A stretch of DNA of 64,000 bases from Reyranella sp. (GTDB lineage Bacteria; Pseudomonadota; Alphaproteobacteria; Reyranellales; Reyranellaceae). Location of the stretch: the NCBI GenBank assembly GCA_019750135.1, contig JAIEOV010000013.1:103553-167552 (forward strand), given 5' to 3'. A program made the translations under genes and the position numbers. Each line of letters opens with the position of its first letter. Position 1 is the first letter of the stretch. The notes beneath the pieces are model-generated. The model did no database searches. It was not told the origin of the DNA and worked only from the letters and a program-made list of their open reading frames with translations. Positions 43,820-52,935 of this stretch are shown here, in pieces.

Positions 43820-46357
43820 CTATCCGCGCATGGCGGCCAGCAGGGAGTCTCCGGTGTAGGGCTTGCGTATGCGCGGCACGCCCAGGAGCTTGGGCGGAAA
43901 GGCAATATCCTCGCCATACCCGGTGGTAAAGGCGAAGCGCACGCCGATCGCCGCCAGGCGCTCGGCGATGGCGAAGCTTGTTTCACGGCCGAGATTGATG
44001 TCGAGCAGCGCGAAATCTGGCGGCTTGTCCTCGATCGCCTTCATCGCCTGGGCGACGCTGCCAACGACGCGCACCGAGGCCACACCGGCGCGTTTGAGGG
44101 CAGCTTCTGCATCGAGCGCGATGATCATGTTGTCTTCGACGATGAGGACATACTGGGGCAGCGCCGTAGAATCGTCAGCCTTCGGCTTTGCTTCCGGGGC
44201 GTCGATCGGAACGCCGGGGGCAGGACGCGCAAAGCTCGAAGGAATGACGAGGGCGGCGACGACGCCCATCGGCGCGTAGGTCACGGTCGCTTCGCCGCCC
44301 AGGTCGTAGGGCACTGACCGTTCGATGACCGTCGAGCCGAAGCCGCGCCTCGTCGGGGCCTTGACCTCGGGCCCGCCGCTTTCCGTCCAGCGCACGTGCA
44401 GGCGCCGCTGCGAATCGAACGAGGTTTCGATGTCTATGTGGCCGAGACTGTCCGAGAGCGCGCCGTACTTGGCTGAATTGGTCATCAGCTCATGGATCAC
44501 CAGGGCAACCGTGGTGAAGCCCTGCGGCTCAAGCAGCACTTCCGGCCCCGCCAGCCGGACGCGCGCCGCCTTCCCGCCGAGATAAGCGCCGGCTTCCGCC
44601 GTCACCAGAGCGCGGAACGAGGCGGGCCCCCAGTTGTCGGCTGTGATCTGGTCGTGGGCACGCGCCAGCGCCTGGATGCGGCCGCCGACCACCTCGGTGA
44701 AGGCCTCGACGGTGTGGGCGGCGTCGCGGCTCTGCGAGATCACGCCGCGGATAAGGCCGAGGATGTTGCGGACGCGGTGGTTCAGCTCGGCGATCAACAG
44801 TTCCTGGCGCTCCTGGGCCCGCCGGCGTTCGACCTCGGTGATGTCCGACAGCCGCAGGATCACCTCAAGTAGGCTCACCCGGAGGCTTTCGGCGATGCGG
44901 ATATCGACCGCTTGCCACGGCGTCGACTGTCCGCGCACTGTCTCGCGCCACAGCTCGAAGCTCTTGCGCGGTGTCAGCCGTGCGCCGAGCGGACCGACCG
45001 TCACCGGCTTGCTGGGATCGCCCGCCCAGTTGACCGATCGCGCGGCCTCCTTTCGGAAAAACACCAGGAAGTCACGGGCCGGACGCGATAGCGGCACCAC
45101 CAGCATGCCGGCCGTCCGGTCGGTGAAGTCGCGGCCGGCGGCGTACTCGGCGCCGATCTCGTGTGTGGCGTAGACGTCGCCCAGGTCGCGCGACACCAAG
45201 TGGCCGATCAGGCCCTTGAACTGATCGGGCGTCGGTGCGAGGCCGTGCAAGGTGCCATGCGCGCCGCTCCACACGCCGATGCCGTCGCACGACAACAGGT
45301 CGGCGATCTCGTCGAGATGGGAGACGATGCTCTCGAACCGTGTGGCTTCGCTCGCCATGACGGTGACGAGCTGGTTGTGCAGCTTGCGGGCGCGGGCTTC
45401 GTAGGTCGCTTCGTTGTCGCGCTCGCGACTCTCCATCAGGAGCGAGAACATCTGGCCGAACAACTCGGCGGCCGTGCGGCGCTCGAAGGCGACGCGGTGG
45501 GGAGCATAGTGGTGGCAGGCGAACAAGCCCCACAGTTTGCCTTCGCGCAGGATGGACACCGACATCGAGGCGCCGACACCCATGTTGCGCAGGTATTCGA
45601 TATGGATCGGCGATACCGAGCGCAGGATGCTCATCGAGAGATCGATCGGACGGCCGCCGTCGTCCAGGGCCGGCTCGATTGGGGACGGTGTTGCGGCGAT
45701 GTCGGGAATGATGCGCAGCCAGTTGCGCTCGTAGAGGATCCGCGCTTGCCGGGGGATGTCGGAGGCCGGGTAATGCAGGCCGAGGTAGCTCTCCAGCCCG
45801 CCGCGTGCCGATTCGGCGATTACCTCTCCCGAGCCGTCGTGGTCGAAGCGATAGACCATGACGCGGTCGAAACCGGTGAGGGCGCGCATTTCGCGCGCCG
45901 CCACGCGGTAGAACGTCCGCAGGTCGGGTGTCTGTTGCAGGCGCGCGATCATTGCCCGGACCAGCGCGCCGGAATTCACGCCCTGCTCGTCGAGACACGG
46001 CTCGCATTCGATGACAATCGTGTCGTCGATGAGGTGCACGGCGATGTCGAAGGGCAGCTGGTCCTTCATCAACGGCACGGCGAAGGCACGCGCGGCGGTG
46101 TTGGTGAAGACCGCCGTCTGCAGATGACCGCGGATCAAGTGCAGGGCGTCGCGCGTAAAGAAGCGCTCGATCGACGTGCCGACAATATCGCCGGGACCGA
46201 CGGCCATCCACTCGCCCGCATTGCGGGACGCCCGCACGATGGTCCAGCTGGTGCTGTCGACCGCCACGAGGAAACCGAACGGCTGGACGGCCCCCAGAAG
46301 GTGGATGGGTTCGCGGTCGCAGTTGGTGAGGTCGACCGCCGGCGCGGTGTCAGCCAT
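43820..46357 (-). CDS. bphP: Bacteriophytochrome HWE histidine kinase with C-terminal receiver
   Basis: An 845-residue red/far-red photoreceptor. The biliverdin-binding Cys13 is in TNCDREPIH; PAS runs about 15-120 and GAF 140-310 with PASDIPRQAR (197-206) and CHH (281-283). PHY spans 330-500 with the tongue motifs WAGDPSKP and PRKSF. The kinase core is HWE type: phospho-His527 in ELNHRVRN, N-box HELMTNSAKYGAL, and WTESGGP. Residues 735-845 are a receiver with Asp786 in LLDINLG, a built-in response regulator. It overlaps the heme oxygenase gene upstream by eight bases. Light would alter kinase activity toward its own receiver and perhaps the divergent regulator. No DNA-binding domain is present. 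Confidence 0.93.
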   Translation of the reverse strand: MADTAPAVDLTNCDREPIHLLGAVQPFGFLVAVDSTSWTIVRASRNAGEWMAVGPGDIVGTSIERFFTRDALHLIRGHLQTAVFTNTAARAFAVPLMKDQLPFDIAVHLIDDTIVIECEPCLDEQGVNSGALVRAMIARLQQTPDLRTFYRVAAREMRALTGFDRVMVYRFDHDGSGEVIAESARGGLESYLGLHYPASDIPRQARILYERNWLRIIPDIAATPSPIEPALDDGGRPIDLSMSILRSVSPIHIEYLRNMGVGASMSVSILREGKLWGLFACHHYAPHRVAFERRTAAELFGQMFSLLMESRERDNEATYEARARKLHNQLVTVMASEATRFESIVSHLDEIADLLSCDGIGVWSGAHGTLHGLAPTPDQFKGLIGHLVSRDLGDVYATHEIGAEYAAGRDFTDRTAGMLVVPLSRPARDFLVFFRKEAARSVNWAGDPSKPVTVGPLGARLTPRKSFELWRETVRGQSTPWQAVDIRIAESLRVSLLEVILRLSDITEVERRRAQERQELLIAELNHRVRNILGLIRGVISQSRDAAHTVEAFTEVVGGRIQALARAHDQITADNWGPASFRALVTAEAGAYLGGKAARVRLAGPEVLLEPQGFTTVALVIHELMTNSAKYGALSDSLGHIDIETSFDSQRRLHVRWTESGGPEVKAPTRRGFGSTVIERSVPYDLGGEATVTYAPMGVVAALVIPSSFARPAPGVPIDAPEAKPKADDSTALPQYVLIVEDNMIIALDAEAALKRAGVASVRVVGSVAQAMKAIEDKPPDFALLDINLGRETSFAIAERLAAIGVRFAFTTGYGEDIAFPPKLLGVPRIRKPYTGDSLLAAMRG

Positions 46358-46937
46358 GAGCCTCTCCCGCGGCGAACAAAGAGAAGGCGTCACGCGCTCC
46401 GGCGACCGCCGCGTCGGGCGCCGAGGCCACCGTTGGGGAGGCCTCCAGCCGCTCCAGAAAAAGTCGCCACAGGTCCCGGCCATCGCCATGCCCGAGATAG
46501 CGCGTCGCCGACCGCATCTGCCGATCGGGATTTGCCAAAGCACGCCGCAGCAGCTGCTTACCGCCCAGTCGCGAGCCTTCGAGCACATAGAGCATGCCGA
46601 ATAACCTCGCCTCGCCTCGAGGCGGTTCGACCGCGCGAGGGCTGGGGATAGGCAGGTTCAAGGTGGCAAGATCCGATCGCAAGGACGCCGCGCGGCGTCT
46701 CTGCGGCCAGTCCGGCAGCAGCAGCTCCACGCCGACTGCCTCGAAGGCCGCCTCCAGTGGAAGCACCGTGCTGCCCAGCACTGTCAGGAAACGCCCATAG
46801 GCTGCCTTGTTCGAGGCGAAGTCGGCGGAAAATCGCGCGTCGACAGCGGCGTGCAAATCAGCAGTGGCCGTGCGCAGCAGCTGGCGGATGGGAGAGCGCG
46901 AAGAGGGAGCAGGCCGCGCATCCTGCAGAGACGTCAT
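46350..46937 (-). CDS. bphO: Bacterial heme oxygenase (biliverdin-producing)
   Basis: A 195-residue heme oxygenase of the BphO type, which opens heme to biliverdin, the chromophore of the phytochrome encoded next. The proximal ligand is His29 in TADLHAAVDARF. LFGMLYVLEGSRLGGKQLLR (about residues 110-130) is the distal-helix region with the conserved G-x-x-x-G-type glycines. Start ATG 46937 begins the protein; the open frame upstream to 47333 is shadow sequence of the divergent gene. It overlaps the phytochrome start by eight bases, so chromophore and receptor are made together. Confidence 0.9.
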   Translation of the reverse strand: MTSLQDARPAPSSRSPIRQLLRTATADLHAAVDARFSADFASNKAAYGRFLTVLGSTVLPLEAAFEAVGVELLLPDWPQRRRAASLRSDLATLNLPIPSPRAVEPPRGEARLFGMLYVLEGSRLGGKQLLRRALANPDRQMRSATRYLGHGDGRDLWRLFLERLEASPTVASAPDAAVAGARDAFSLFAAGEAHG

Positions 46938-46990
46938 GGAAACATAGAAATGGCATATCTCCGCCCCTGATCGAATACCTTTCTTTTTGA

Positions 46991-47015
46991 GGAACCTGAG
47001 CACCGAAGGAGTGTT
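46991..47015 (+). promoter_or_regulatory. Candidate EcfG-type (general stress) promoter
   Basis: GGAAC (46991-46995) and TGTT (47012-47015) are 16 bases apart, one mismatch from the GGAAC-N16/17-CGTT pattern of alphaproteobacterial EcfG promoters. It lies 28 bases before the response regulator start. HWE kinases often feed that stress pathway. Based on pattern only. Confidence 0.3.
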
Positions 47016-47043
47016 ATGCTTATCGCCGGCAGGTACGACTCCC

Positions 47044-47382
47044 ATGCGCAAGCGGATCTTGATCGTCGAGGATGACGAAGTGGTCGCAGACCACATCGCG
47101 GCGCTTGTCCGCGAACAGCTTGGCTGTGTGCCCGTCGTTTCGACGACCTCGGGCCAAGCCATGGCGCGGAGCGACCGCATCGCCTTCGGCTTTCTCGACA
47201 TCAAGCTAGGAGATGGCGACGTGTTCAGGCTGGCCGACCGTTTCCGGCGGGATGGTGTGCCATTCGTATTCGTGTCTGCGACCGACCCGGCGGACGTGCC
47301 CCGGGAACTGGCTGCCGCACCGTTCCTGCGCAAGCCCGTCAGCCAACCGGACCTGCTCGCCGCCGCGCGCCGGCATCTCTGA
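47044..47382 (+). CDS. Single-domain response regulator
   Basis: A 112-residue stand-alone receiver domain. RILIVEDDEVVADHIAALV carries the acidic pair, FLDIKLGDGDVF the phospho-accepting Asp, VFVSATDP the Thr/Ser switch site and FLRKPVSQPDLL the conserved Lys. There is no output domain, so it acts as a phosphate carrier or binds a partner. It is divergent from the bphO-bphP pair and resembles the phytochrome's own receiver (LLDINLG/FLDIKLG, RKPY/RKPV). An upstream in-frame TTG at 46987 exists; ATG 47044 starts the domain and is preferred. Confidence 0.85.
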   Translation: MRKRILIVEDDEVVADHIAALVREQLGCVPVVSTTSGQAMARSDRIAFGFLDIKLGDGDVFRLADRFRRDGVPFVFVSATDPADVPRELAAAPFLRKPVSQPDLLAAARRHL

Positions 47383-47451
47383 AGAGCCCGTAGCGCTCCC
47401 GCCGTCCAGGCGGCTACACTCCTGCTTCGTTGATCGCGGGGGAGGTGGACG

Positions 47452-48357
47452 ATGGGCAGGAGTGCATTGGCGGAATCGCAGGTGGTGACGCAGGTCTGGA
47501 TCGACCAGCGCGTGTTCGACCTCTACGACGAATACTGCCACGGCCGCCTGGACCGCCGGACGTTCCTGTCGCGCGCTGCGGCGGTCACGCTCGGAGGGTT
47601 GGCGATGGCGCAGGCCCTGTTGCCGCAATATGCGCGGGCGCAGACCATCTCCTTCACCGACGAGCGCATCAAGGCGCGCTACGTCAACTATCCGTCGCCC
47701 GGCGGCAGCTCGGGCCAGATGCGGGGCTATCTCGTGCAGCCCGCCGGCAACGGGCCGTTCCCGACCGTGCTGGTGATCCACGAGAACCGCGGCCTCAATC
47801 CCTATATCGAGGACGTGGCGCGCCGCGTCGCCGTCGCAGGCTTCCTGGCCTTGGGGCCGGACGGCCTGTTCCCGGTCGGCGGCTACCCCGGCAACGACGA
47901 TGACGGCCGCACGCTGCAGGCCAAGCTGGACCAGGGCAAGCTGCGCACCGACATGGTGAACAGCGCGCGCTACCTCAAGGCGCACGAGCTTTCCAACGGC
48001 AAGCTCGGCGCGACCGGCTTCTGCTGGGGCGGCGGCACCACGAACTTCCTGGCGGCGACCCTTGGCGCAGACCTGCAGGCTGCAGTGCCGTATTACGGCG
48101 CGGCGGCCGACACCGCGTCGGTGCCCCAGATCAAGGCGCCGGTCATGATCCAGTACGCGGAGAACGACGAGCGCATCAACGCCATGTGGCCGGCCTACGA
48201 GGCGGCCTTGAAGGCGGCGAATGTGCCCTACGAGATGTTCATCTATCCGGGCACGCAGCACGGCTTCCACAACAACTCGACGCCGCGTTACCAGGAGGCG
48301 GCGGCCAAGCTGTCGTGGGAGCGCACCATCGCCTTCTTCAAGAAGAACTTGGCTTGA
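47452..48357 (+). CDS. Tat-exported dienelactone hydrolase family protein
   Basis: A 301-residue alpha/beta hydrolase. Residues 38-62 form a twin-arginine signal (DRRTFLSRAAAVTLGG and then QYARAQ) preceded by a 37-residue N-terminal extension that contains WIDQRVFDLYDEYCHGRL, a layout I recall from periplasmic carboxymethylenebutenolidase-like proteins. The hydrolase triad is Cys in GFCWGGG, an acid after QYAENDERIN and His in GTQHGFHN. Dienelactone hydrolases open the lactone ring of chloroaromatic breakdown products; this exported branch is poorly studied. It is followed by the ClC channel gene after 18 bases. Confidence 0.86.
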   Translation: MGRSALAESQVVTQVWIDQRVFDLYDEYCHGRLDRRTFLSRAAAVTLGGLAMAQALLPQYARAQTISFTDERIKARYVNYPSPGGSSGQMRGYLVQPAGNGPFPTVLVIHENRGLNPYIEDVARRVAVAGFLALGPDGLFPVGGYPGNDDDGRTLQAKLDQGKLRTDMVNSARYLKAHELSNGKLGATGFCWGGGTTNFLAATLGADLQAAVPYYGAAADTASVPQIKAPVMIQYAENDERINAMWPAYEAALKAANVPYEMFIYPGTQHGFHNNSTPRYQEAAAKLSWERTIAFFKKNLA

Positions 48358-48375
48358 GGCTGGTGGGTCGCTGAC

Positions 48376-49764
48376 GTGAGTGCCGACGGCGGCCATCACC
48401 GGATCACCAATCGTCTGTTCTACTGGATCGCCGGCGGCTGCGGCTTTGCCACCGGCGTCGTCGGCGCTGCCTTTCATCTTGCCGTCGACCGGCTGTTGCA
48501 GTGGCCCCATTGGCTGGCCGACCGACTGGGCACGGGCCCGCTCACCATCGCCGTCGGGGCCGGTGTTGCTGCCCTTGCCGTCACAGCCGCCTACCTGCTG
48601 ACACGTTACATCGCCCCTGAGACCGCGGGCAGCGGCGTGCCCGAGGTCGAAGGCGCGATGGAGGGCGTGCGCGAGGTGCGCTGGCGGCGCGTGCTGCCCG
48701 TGAAGTTCGTGGGCGGCGTGCTCAGCCTCTCCGCCGGAATCGTCGGCGGCCGTGAGGGGCCGACCATCCATATCGGCGCATCGATCGGCGCCGCGCTGGC
48801 CGAATGGCTGCGGCTCGACAAGTTGGATTTCCATGCGCTGCTCGCGGCCGGCGCGGCGGCGGGGCTCGCTTCCGCCTTTAATGCGCCGCTCGCCGCCGTG
48901 CTTTTCGTGATCGAAGAGACGCGCCGGCAGTTCCGCTACACCTTTCGCTCCTATGTCGCGGTGATCGTTGCCTCGGCCGCCAGCGCCTTCGGCATGGAAC
49001 TGGTCGGCGGCACCGCGCCGCAGTTCAGGATCGACACCGACGCGCTCCCGCTGGTCATGCTGCCGGTCTTCATGCTGCTGGGCGCCGCGCTCGGCGTGCT
49101 GGGAATCGTCTTCAACAAGACGCTGGTGATGGCGCTCGACTGGCGCGCCAAGGTGTTCGCCCGCGTGCCGATCCTTTATCCCGTCATCGTCGGCGCGGCG
49201 ATCGGCGCGCTCATATTCGTCGTGCCCATGTCGGTCGGCGGGGGCGAGAGGCTGATCCCCGAAATGCCGGTGGCCGACCTGCCGCTGAAGGTGCTGCTGC
49301 TGATCGCCATCGTTCGCTTCGTCGGCACCATGGCTAGCTATCCAGTCGGCGTGCCGTCCGGCATCTTCTCGCCCATGCTGACCCTTGCCACCGTGGTCGG
49401 CCTGATCTTCGGCCTGCTGGTCGAGATGGCGCTGGAGTACGCGTCGTTCGCCGTGCCGACGCTGACCGGCGCGGCCTTCGCCGTGGCGGCGATGGGCGGC
49501 TTGTTCTCGTCGACCATCCGGGCGCCCCTGGTCGGCGTCGTGCTGGTGGTCGAGCTGACCGGCGCCTTCGAATTGATCCTGCCGTTGATGGTGACCTGCG
49601 TGACGGCACACGTCGTCGCCCAGGTCCTGGGCGGCCGGCCGATCTACGAGGTCCTGTTCGAGCGCTCGGAGCGGCTGGCCGGCCGGACGCCGCCCGTGCG
49701 GTCGGCGGCGGCGTCTTCGCCGGTTGGCATCGACGATCCGCCTCATCTGAAGGAGAGGGAATGA
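48376..49764 (+). CDS. ClC-type chloride channel/antiporter
   Basis: A 462-residue inner-membrane ClC protein. The three anion-binding segments are readable: GSGVPEVEGAMEG (GSGIP type), GGREGPTIHIGA with the gating Glu, and VPSGIFSPMLTLATVVG. FNAPLAAVLFVIEE contains the internal proton-pathway Glu of H+/Cl- exchangers. A short tail without CBS domains follows. The start is GTG 48376. It probably exchanges Cl- for H+. It shares four bases with the MFS gene (ATGA at 49761-49764), so the two are coupled. Confidence 0.9.
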   Translation: MSADGGHHRITNRLFYWIAGGCGFATGVVGAAFHLAVDRLLQWPHWLADRLGTGPLTIAVGAGVAALAVTAAYLLTRYIAPETAGSGVPEVEGAMEGVREVRWRRVLPVKFVGGVLSLSAGIVGGREGPTIHIGASIGAALAEWLRLDKLDFHALLAAGAAAGLASAFNAPLAAVLFVIEETRRQFRYTFRSYVAVIVASAASAFGMELVGGTAPQFRIDTDALPLVMLPVFMLLGAALGVLGIVFNKTLVMALDWRAKVFARVPILYPVIVGAAIGALIFVVPMSVGGGERLIPEMPVADLPLKVLLLIAIVRFVGTMASYPVGVPSGIFSPMLTLATVVGLIFGLLVEMALEYASFAVPTLTGAAFAVAAMGGLFSSTIRAPLVGVVLVVELTGAFELILPLMVTCVTAHVVAQVLGGRPIYEVLFERSERLAGRTPPVRSAAASSPVGIDDPPHLKERE

Positions 49765-51017
49765 CGCCGGGCAGCACCCAGAGAGTCATCGCGGCCGGCG
49801 CTATCGGCAATGTCTTGGAATGGTACGACTTCGCGGTCTACGGATACTTCGCCGCCTCCATCGGCCGCGCCTTCTTCCCGAGCGAGGACAAAGTCGCCCA
49901 GGTATTGGCGGCCTTCGGCATCTTCGCCGTCGGCTTCCTGATGCGCCCCGTCGGGGGCGCGCTGATCGGCTATGTCGGCGATCGCCTGGGCCGACGCGCC
50001 GCGCTCACTTTCTCGGTGGCGGCGATGGCCATCCCGACCTTCCTGGTTGGCGTGCTGCCCGGTTACCAGATGCTCGGCCTTGCCGCGCCGATCCTGCTCA
50101 CGCTGCTGCGCATGATCCAGGGCCTGTCGGTCGGCGGTGAATACACGACCTCGATCGTGTTCATGGTCGAGCATGCCAGGCCGGGCAGCCGCGGCTTGAT
50201 CGGGGCCATGGGCTGCTGCGGCGCAGTCGGCGGAATCCTGGCGGGCTCGGCGACCGGCGCCCTGCTCGCGGCGGTGATGTCCGAGGCCGCCCTCGAAAGT
50301 TGGGGCTGGCGCATTCCCTTCATGCTGGGCCTGGTCGTCGGCCTGGCCGGTTTCTTCCTGCGCCGCGGCATCCACGAGGAAACCAAGGTGAAGAAGGCGG
50401 TGGCCACATCGTTCCTCGCCACGCTTCGCGATCACCGGCCGTTGCTGCTCCGGCTCGCGGCGCTCTCGGTCTTCAACTCGGTCGGCTTCTACCTGATGTT
50501 CGTCTATATCGTGAGCTGGCTGCAACTGGTCGACGGCGTCGCGCCGGCGCGGGCGCTCGGCATCAACACCATCAGCATGGCGCTGCTGCTGCCGCTGATG
50601 CTGGCGACGGCCTGGCTGTCCGATCGCATCGGCCGCCGGCCGGTGCTGATGGCCGCCACCGCCTTCGCTTTCGTCGCGGCATGGCCGTTGTTCTGGCTGA
50701 TGCACAGCGCCAGCCCGGCGCTGATGCTGCTGGGCCAGCTGGGTTTCGTGCTGTCGGTCGGCGCCTTTGTCGGTTGCCAGCCCGCCCTGATGGTGGAAAC
50801 CGTGCCGACCGAGGTGCGCTGCACGGTGATCGCCCTCGGCTACAACGTCACGCTGGGGGTGGTCGGTGGCTTGAGCCCGCTGGTGGCGACCTGGCTGGTC
50901 GACCGCACCGGCAACGACTACAGCCCGGGCTTCATGATCATGGCGGCTGCGGCGATCTCCTTCCTGGCACTGCTGTCGTTCCGGGAATCGTACAGGGCCT
51001 CGCTCAGCCCAGCTTGA
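49761..51017 (+). CDS. MFS transporter of the metabolite:H+ symporter (MHS) family
   Basis: A 418-residue major facilitator protein of the ProP/KgtP/ShiA-like MHS group. The start GAIGNVLEWYDFAVYGYFA is the family hallmark, with VGGALIGYVGDRLGRRAAL (motif A) and GLSVGGEYTTSIVFMVEHA in helix 4. Members take up proline/betaine, ketoglutarate, citrate or shikimate with protons. It overlaps the ClC gene by four bases, and its 3' end overlaps that of the convergent Bug gene by 14 bases. The ligand is not defined. Confidence 0.88.
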   Translation: MTPGSTQRVIAAGAIGNVLEWYDFAVYGYFAASIGRAFFPSEDKVAQVLAAFGIFAVGFLMRPVGGALIGYVGDRLGRRAALTFSVAAMAIPTFLVGVLPGYQMLGLAAPILLTLLRMIQGLSVGGEYTTSIVFMVEHARPGSRGLIGAMGCCGAVGGILAGSATGALLAAVMSEAALESWGWRIPFMLGLVVGLAGFFLRRGIHEETKVKKAVATSFLATLRDHRPLLLRLAALSVFNSVGFYLMFVYIVSWLQLVDGVAPARALGINTISMALLLPLMLATAWLSDRIGRRPVLMAATAFAFVAAWPLFWLMHSASPALMLLGQLGFVLSVGAFVGCQPALMVETVPTEVRCTVIALGYNVTLGVVGGLSPLVATWLVDRTGNDYSPGFMIMAAAAISFLALLSFRESYRASLSPA

Positions 51018-51966
51018 TGTTGCCGTCGACGATCAGCTTGCCGAGCAGGGTGCGCTGGCCCTCCAGCCAGGTCTTGAATTCGGCCGGCGTATTGGGCGTG
51101 AGCACCGCGCCCGCCGCGTCCAGCCGCTCCTTAACCTTGGCGTCCTTGATTGCCTCGGCGCAGACCGCCTGCATGCGGGCTATCAGCTCGACCGGCGTGC
51201 CGGTCGCAGCGAACAGACCGTTCCAGTCGATCATGTCGTAGCTCGGATAGCCCGACTCGGCGACCGTCGGCGCGACGCGCTTCAGGCTGGTGACGGCAAG
51301 GACGCGCACGCGTCCGGCCGCCAACGGCGGGCGGATCGAGGAGGTGGTGATGATCACCGAATCGATCGCGCCGGCGCCGATGTCGCGTGCGGCGTCGGCG
51401 CCGCCGCGATAGGGGGCGTGGATCAGCTTGATGTCGGCGCGGCGCTGCAGCTCTTCGCCCGCCATGTGGCCCATGCCGGCAGCGGGCGGCGTGCCGTAGC
51501 TGACCGTGCCGGGCTTCGCCTTGGCGGCCGCGACGTACTCCTGCAGTGTCTTGGCGGGAAACTCCTGCTTCACCGCCAGGACCTGCGGGAAGTCCGACAG
51601 CTTGGTCACCGGCAGCCAGGTCTTCTCGTAGTCGAACGGCAGGTCCTTGATCAGGAACGGATTGGTGAGCTGGTTGGCGGCGTCGATCAGGAAGGTCTGG
51701 CCGTCGCGGGGCGACTGCAGCACGGCGTTGGCCGCGACCAGTGAGTTTCCGCCGGTGCGGTTGTCGACGATGACCTGCTGGCCGATGATTTCCGAGACGC
51801 GCGCGCCGACATTGCGCGCCACCGTGTCGGCGGCGCCGCCCGCGGCGAAGGCCACGATCCAGCGCACGGGACCCTTGGGCCAATCGCCCTGGGCGTAGCC
51901 GTGGCGCGCCAGAAAGGGCGCAGCAAGGCCTGCCGCGAGAACGCCGCGGCGCAACAACTTGGTCAT
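51004..51966 (-). CDS. Bug-family (TctC-like) substrate-binding protein
   Basis: A 320-residue periplasmic binding protein with signal peptide MTKLLRRGVLAAGLAAPFLA ending near GYAQG. The Bug motifs are altered but clear: RWIVAFAAGGAADTVARNV, VDNRTGGNSLVAANAVLQ (usual NKPGAGG) and HAPYRGGADAARDIGAG. It is the last gene of a five-gene minus-strand operon, six bases after the 2-hydroxyacid dehydrogenase. It likely captures the carboxylate that the operon's enzymes degrade. No tctAB genes are present in the window. Confidence 0.88.
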   Translation of the reverse strand: MTKLLRRGVLAAGLAAPFLARHGYAQGDWPKGPVRWIVAFAAGGAADTVARNVGARVSEIIGQQVIVDNRTGGNSLVAANAVLQSPRDGQTFLIDAANQLTNPFLIKDLPFDYEKTWLPVTKLSDFPQVLAVKQEFPAKTLQEYVAAAKAKPGTVSYGTPPAAGMGHMAGEELQRRADIKLIHAPYRGGADAARDIGAGAIDSVIITTSSIRPPLAAGRVRVLAVTSLKRVAPTVAESGYPSYDMIDWNGLFAATGTPVELIARMQAVCAEAIKDAKVKERLDAAGAVLTPNTPAEFKTWLEGQRTLLGKLIVDGNIKLG

Positions 51967-51972
51967 GTGGAA

Positions 51973-52935
51973 CTACTCCAGCAGCTCGGGAACCACCCAG
52001 AGCGCCGGCTCGCCGCGCGCAACCCTCTGGACGTTGTCGAAGCCGTTGCGCAGGCGGGTGATGTTGCTCTCGTAGGTCGGCCCGGCGAGATGGGCCGTCA
52101 GCACGACGTTGTCGAGCTTGAGCAGGGGATTGTCGGGCGGCGTCGGCTCCTCGTCGAACACGTCGAGACCGGCGCCGAACAGCTTGTTGGCCGAAAGGGC
52201 GGCGGTCATCGCCTTCTCGTCGATGACGGGACCGCGCGAGGTGTTCACGATGATGGCCGACGGCTTCATCACGGCGAGCTCCTGCGCGCCGATCATGCCC
52301 TGGGTCGAGGCATTGAGCGGCACGTGCAGCGAGATGATGTCGGAGTGCCGCAGGATCTCGGGCAGCAGTCGGAAGCGCACGCCGAGCGCATCCTCTTCTT
52401 CCTCCTTGAGCCGCTTGATGTCGTAATAGTGCACGACGATGCCGAAGGCCTGGGCGAGGCGCGCCACCTTCTTGCCGATGGTGCCGAGCCCGATGATGCC
52501 CAAAACCTTCTCGCGCACCTGGTGGACGGTAGGCGGCTGGTTGCCATGCCAGCGGCCGGCCGTGACGTTGCTGTGCTGGGTGATCAGCCGGCGCGACACG
52601 GCCAGCATCAGCAGCATCGCATGCTCGGAGACGGCGACCGAATTGGCGCCGCCGTTGTTGCACAGGGGCACGCCGCTCTTGCGCGCCGCAGCCAGATCGG
52701 CGCGGTCGTAGCCCGCGCTCAGCATCTGGATCAGCTTCAGCTTGGGCGCATCCTTGAAGAGCTGCGGCGTGACGTACTGCTGGATGAAGCCCACGAAGTA
52801 GTCCGTGCCGGGCAGCGCCGCCTTCATCTCCGGCGAGTTGTGCAGGGCCTTGACGATCTCGAAGCCCTTGGGCGCGAGGTCGTCGACCATGGAGATGGTG
52901 TCCTTGGGTCCGACCACGAGTACGCGTTCAACCAT
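51973..52935 (-). CDS. D-isomer-specific 2-hydroxyacid dehydrogenase
   Basis: A 320-residue NAD(P)-dependent dehydrogenase of the D-2-hydroxyacid family. The nucleotide loop is LGIIGLGTIGKKVARLAQAF. The catalytic residues are Arg in VNTSRGPVIDE, Glu in DVFDEEPTPPDNPLL and His in VVLTAHLAGPTYES. It interconverts a 2-hydroxy acid and its 2-keto acid. It directly follows the MetE-like gene without any gap and precedes the Bug gene by six bases. Which acid it uses cannot be decided; related proteins act on glyoxylate, hydroxypyruvate or phosphoglycerate. Confidence 0.88.
   Translation of the reverse strand: MVERVLVVGPKDTISMVDDLAPKGFEIVKALHNSPEMKAALPGTDYFVGFIQQYVTPQLFKDAPKLKLIQMLSAGYDRADLAAARKSGVPLCNNGGANSVAVSEHAMLLMLAVSRRLITQHSNVTAGRWHGNQPPTVHQVREKVLGIIGLGTIGKKVARLAQAFGIVVHYYDIKRLKEEEEDALGVRFRLLPEILRHSDIISLHVPLNASTQGMIGAQELAVMKPSAIIVNTSRGPVIDEKAMTAALSANKLFGAGLDVFDEEPTPPDNPLLKLDNVVLTAHLAGPTYESNITRLRNGFDNVQRVARGEPALWVVPELLE

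Noticed and set aside
47206..49746. 846-codon minus-strand frame opposite the hydrolase and ClC genes
   Set aside because: It crosses two well-supported plus-strand genes, and its product is Arg/His/Asp-rich with no domain.
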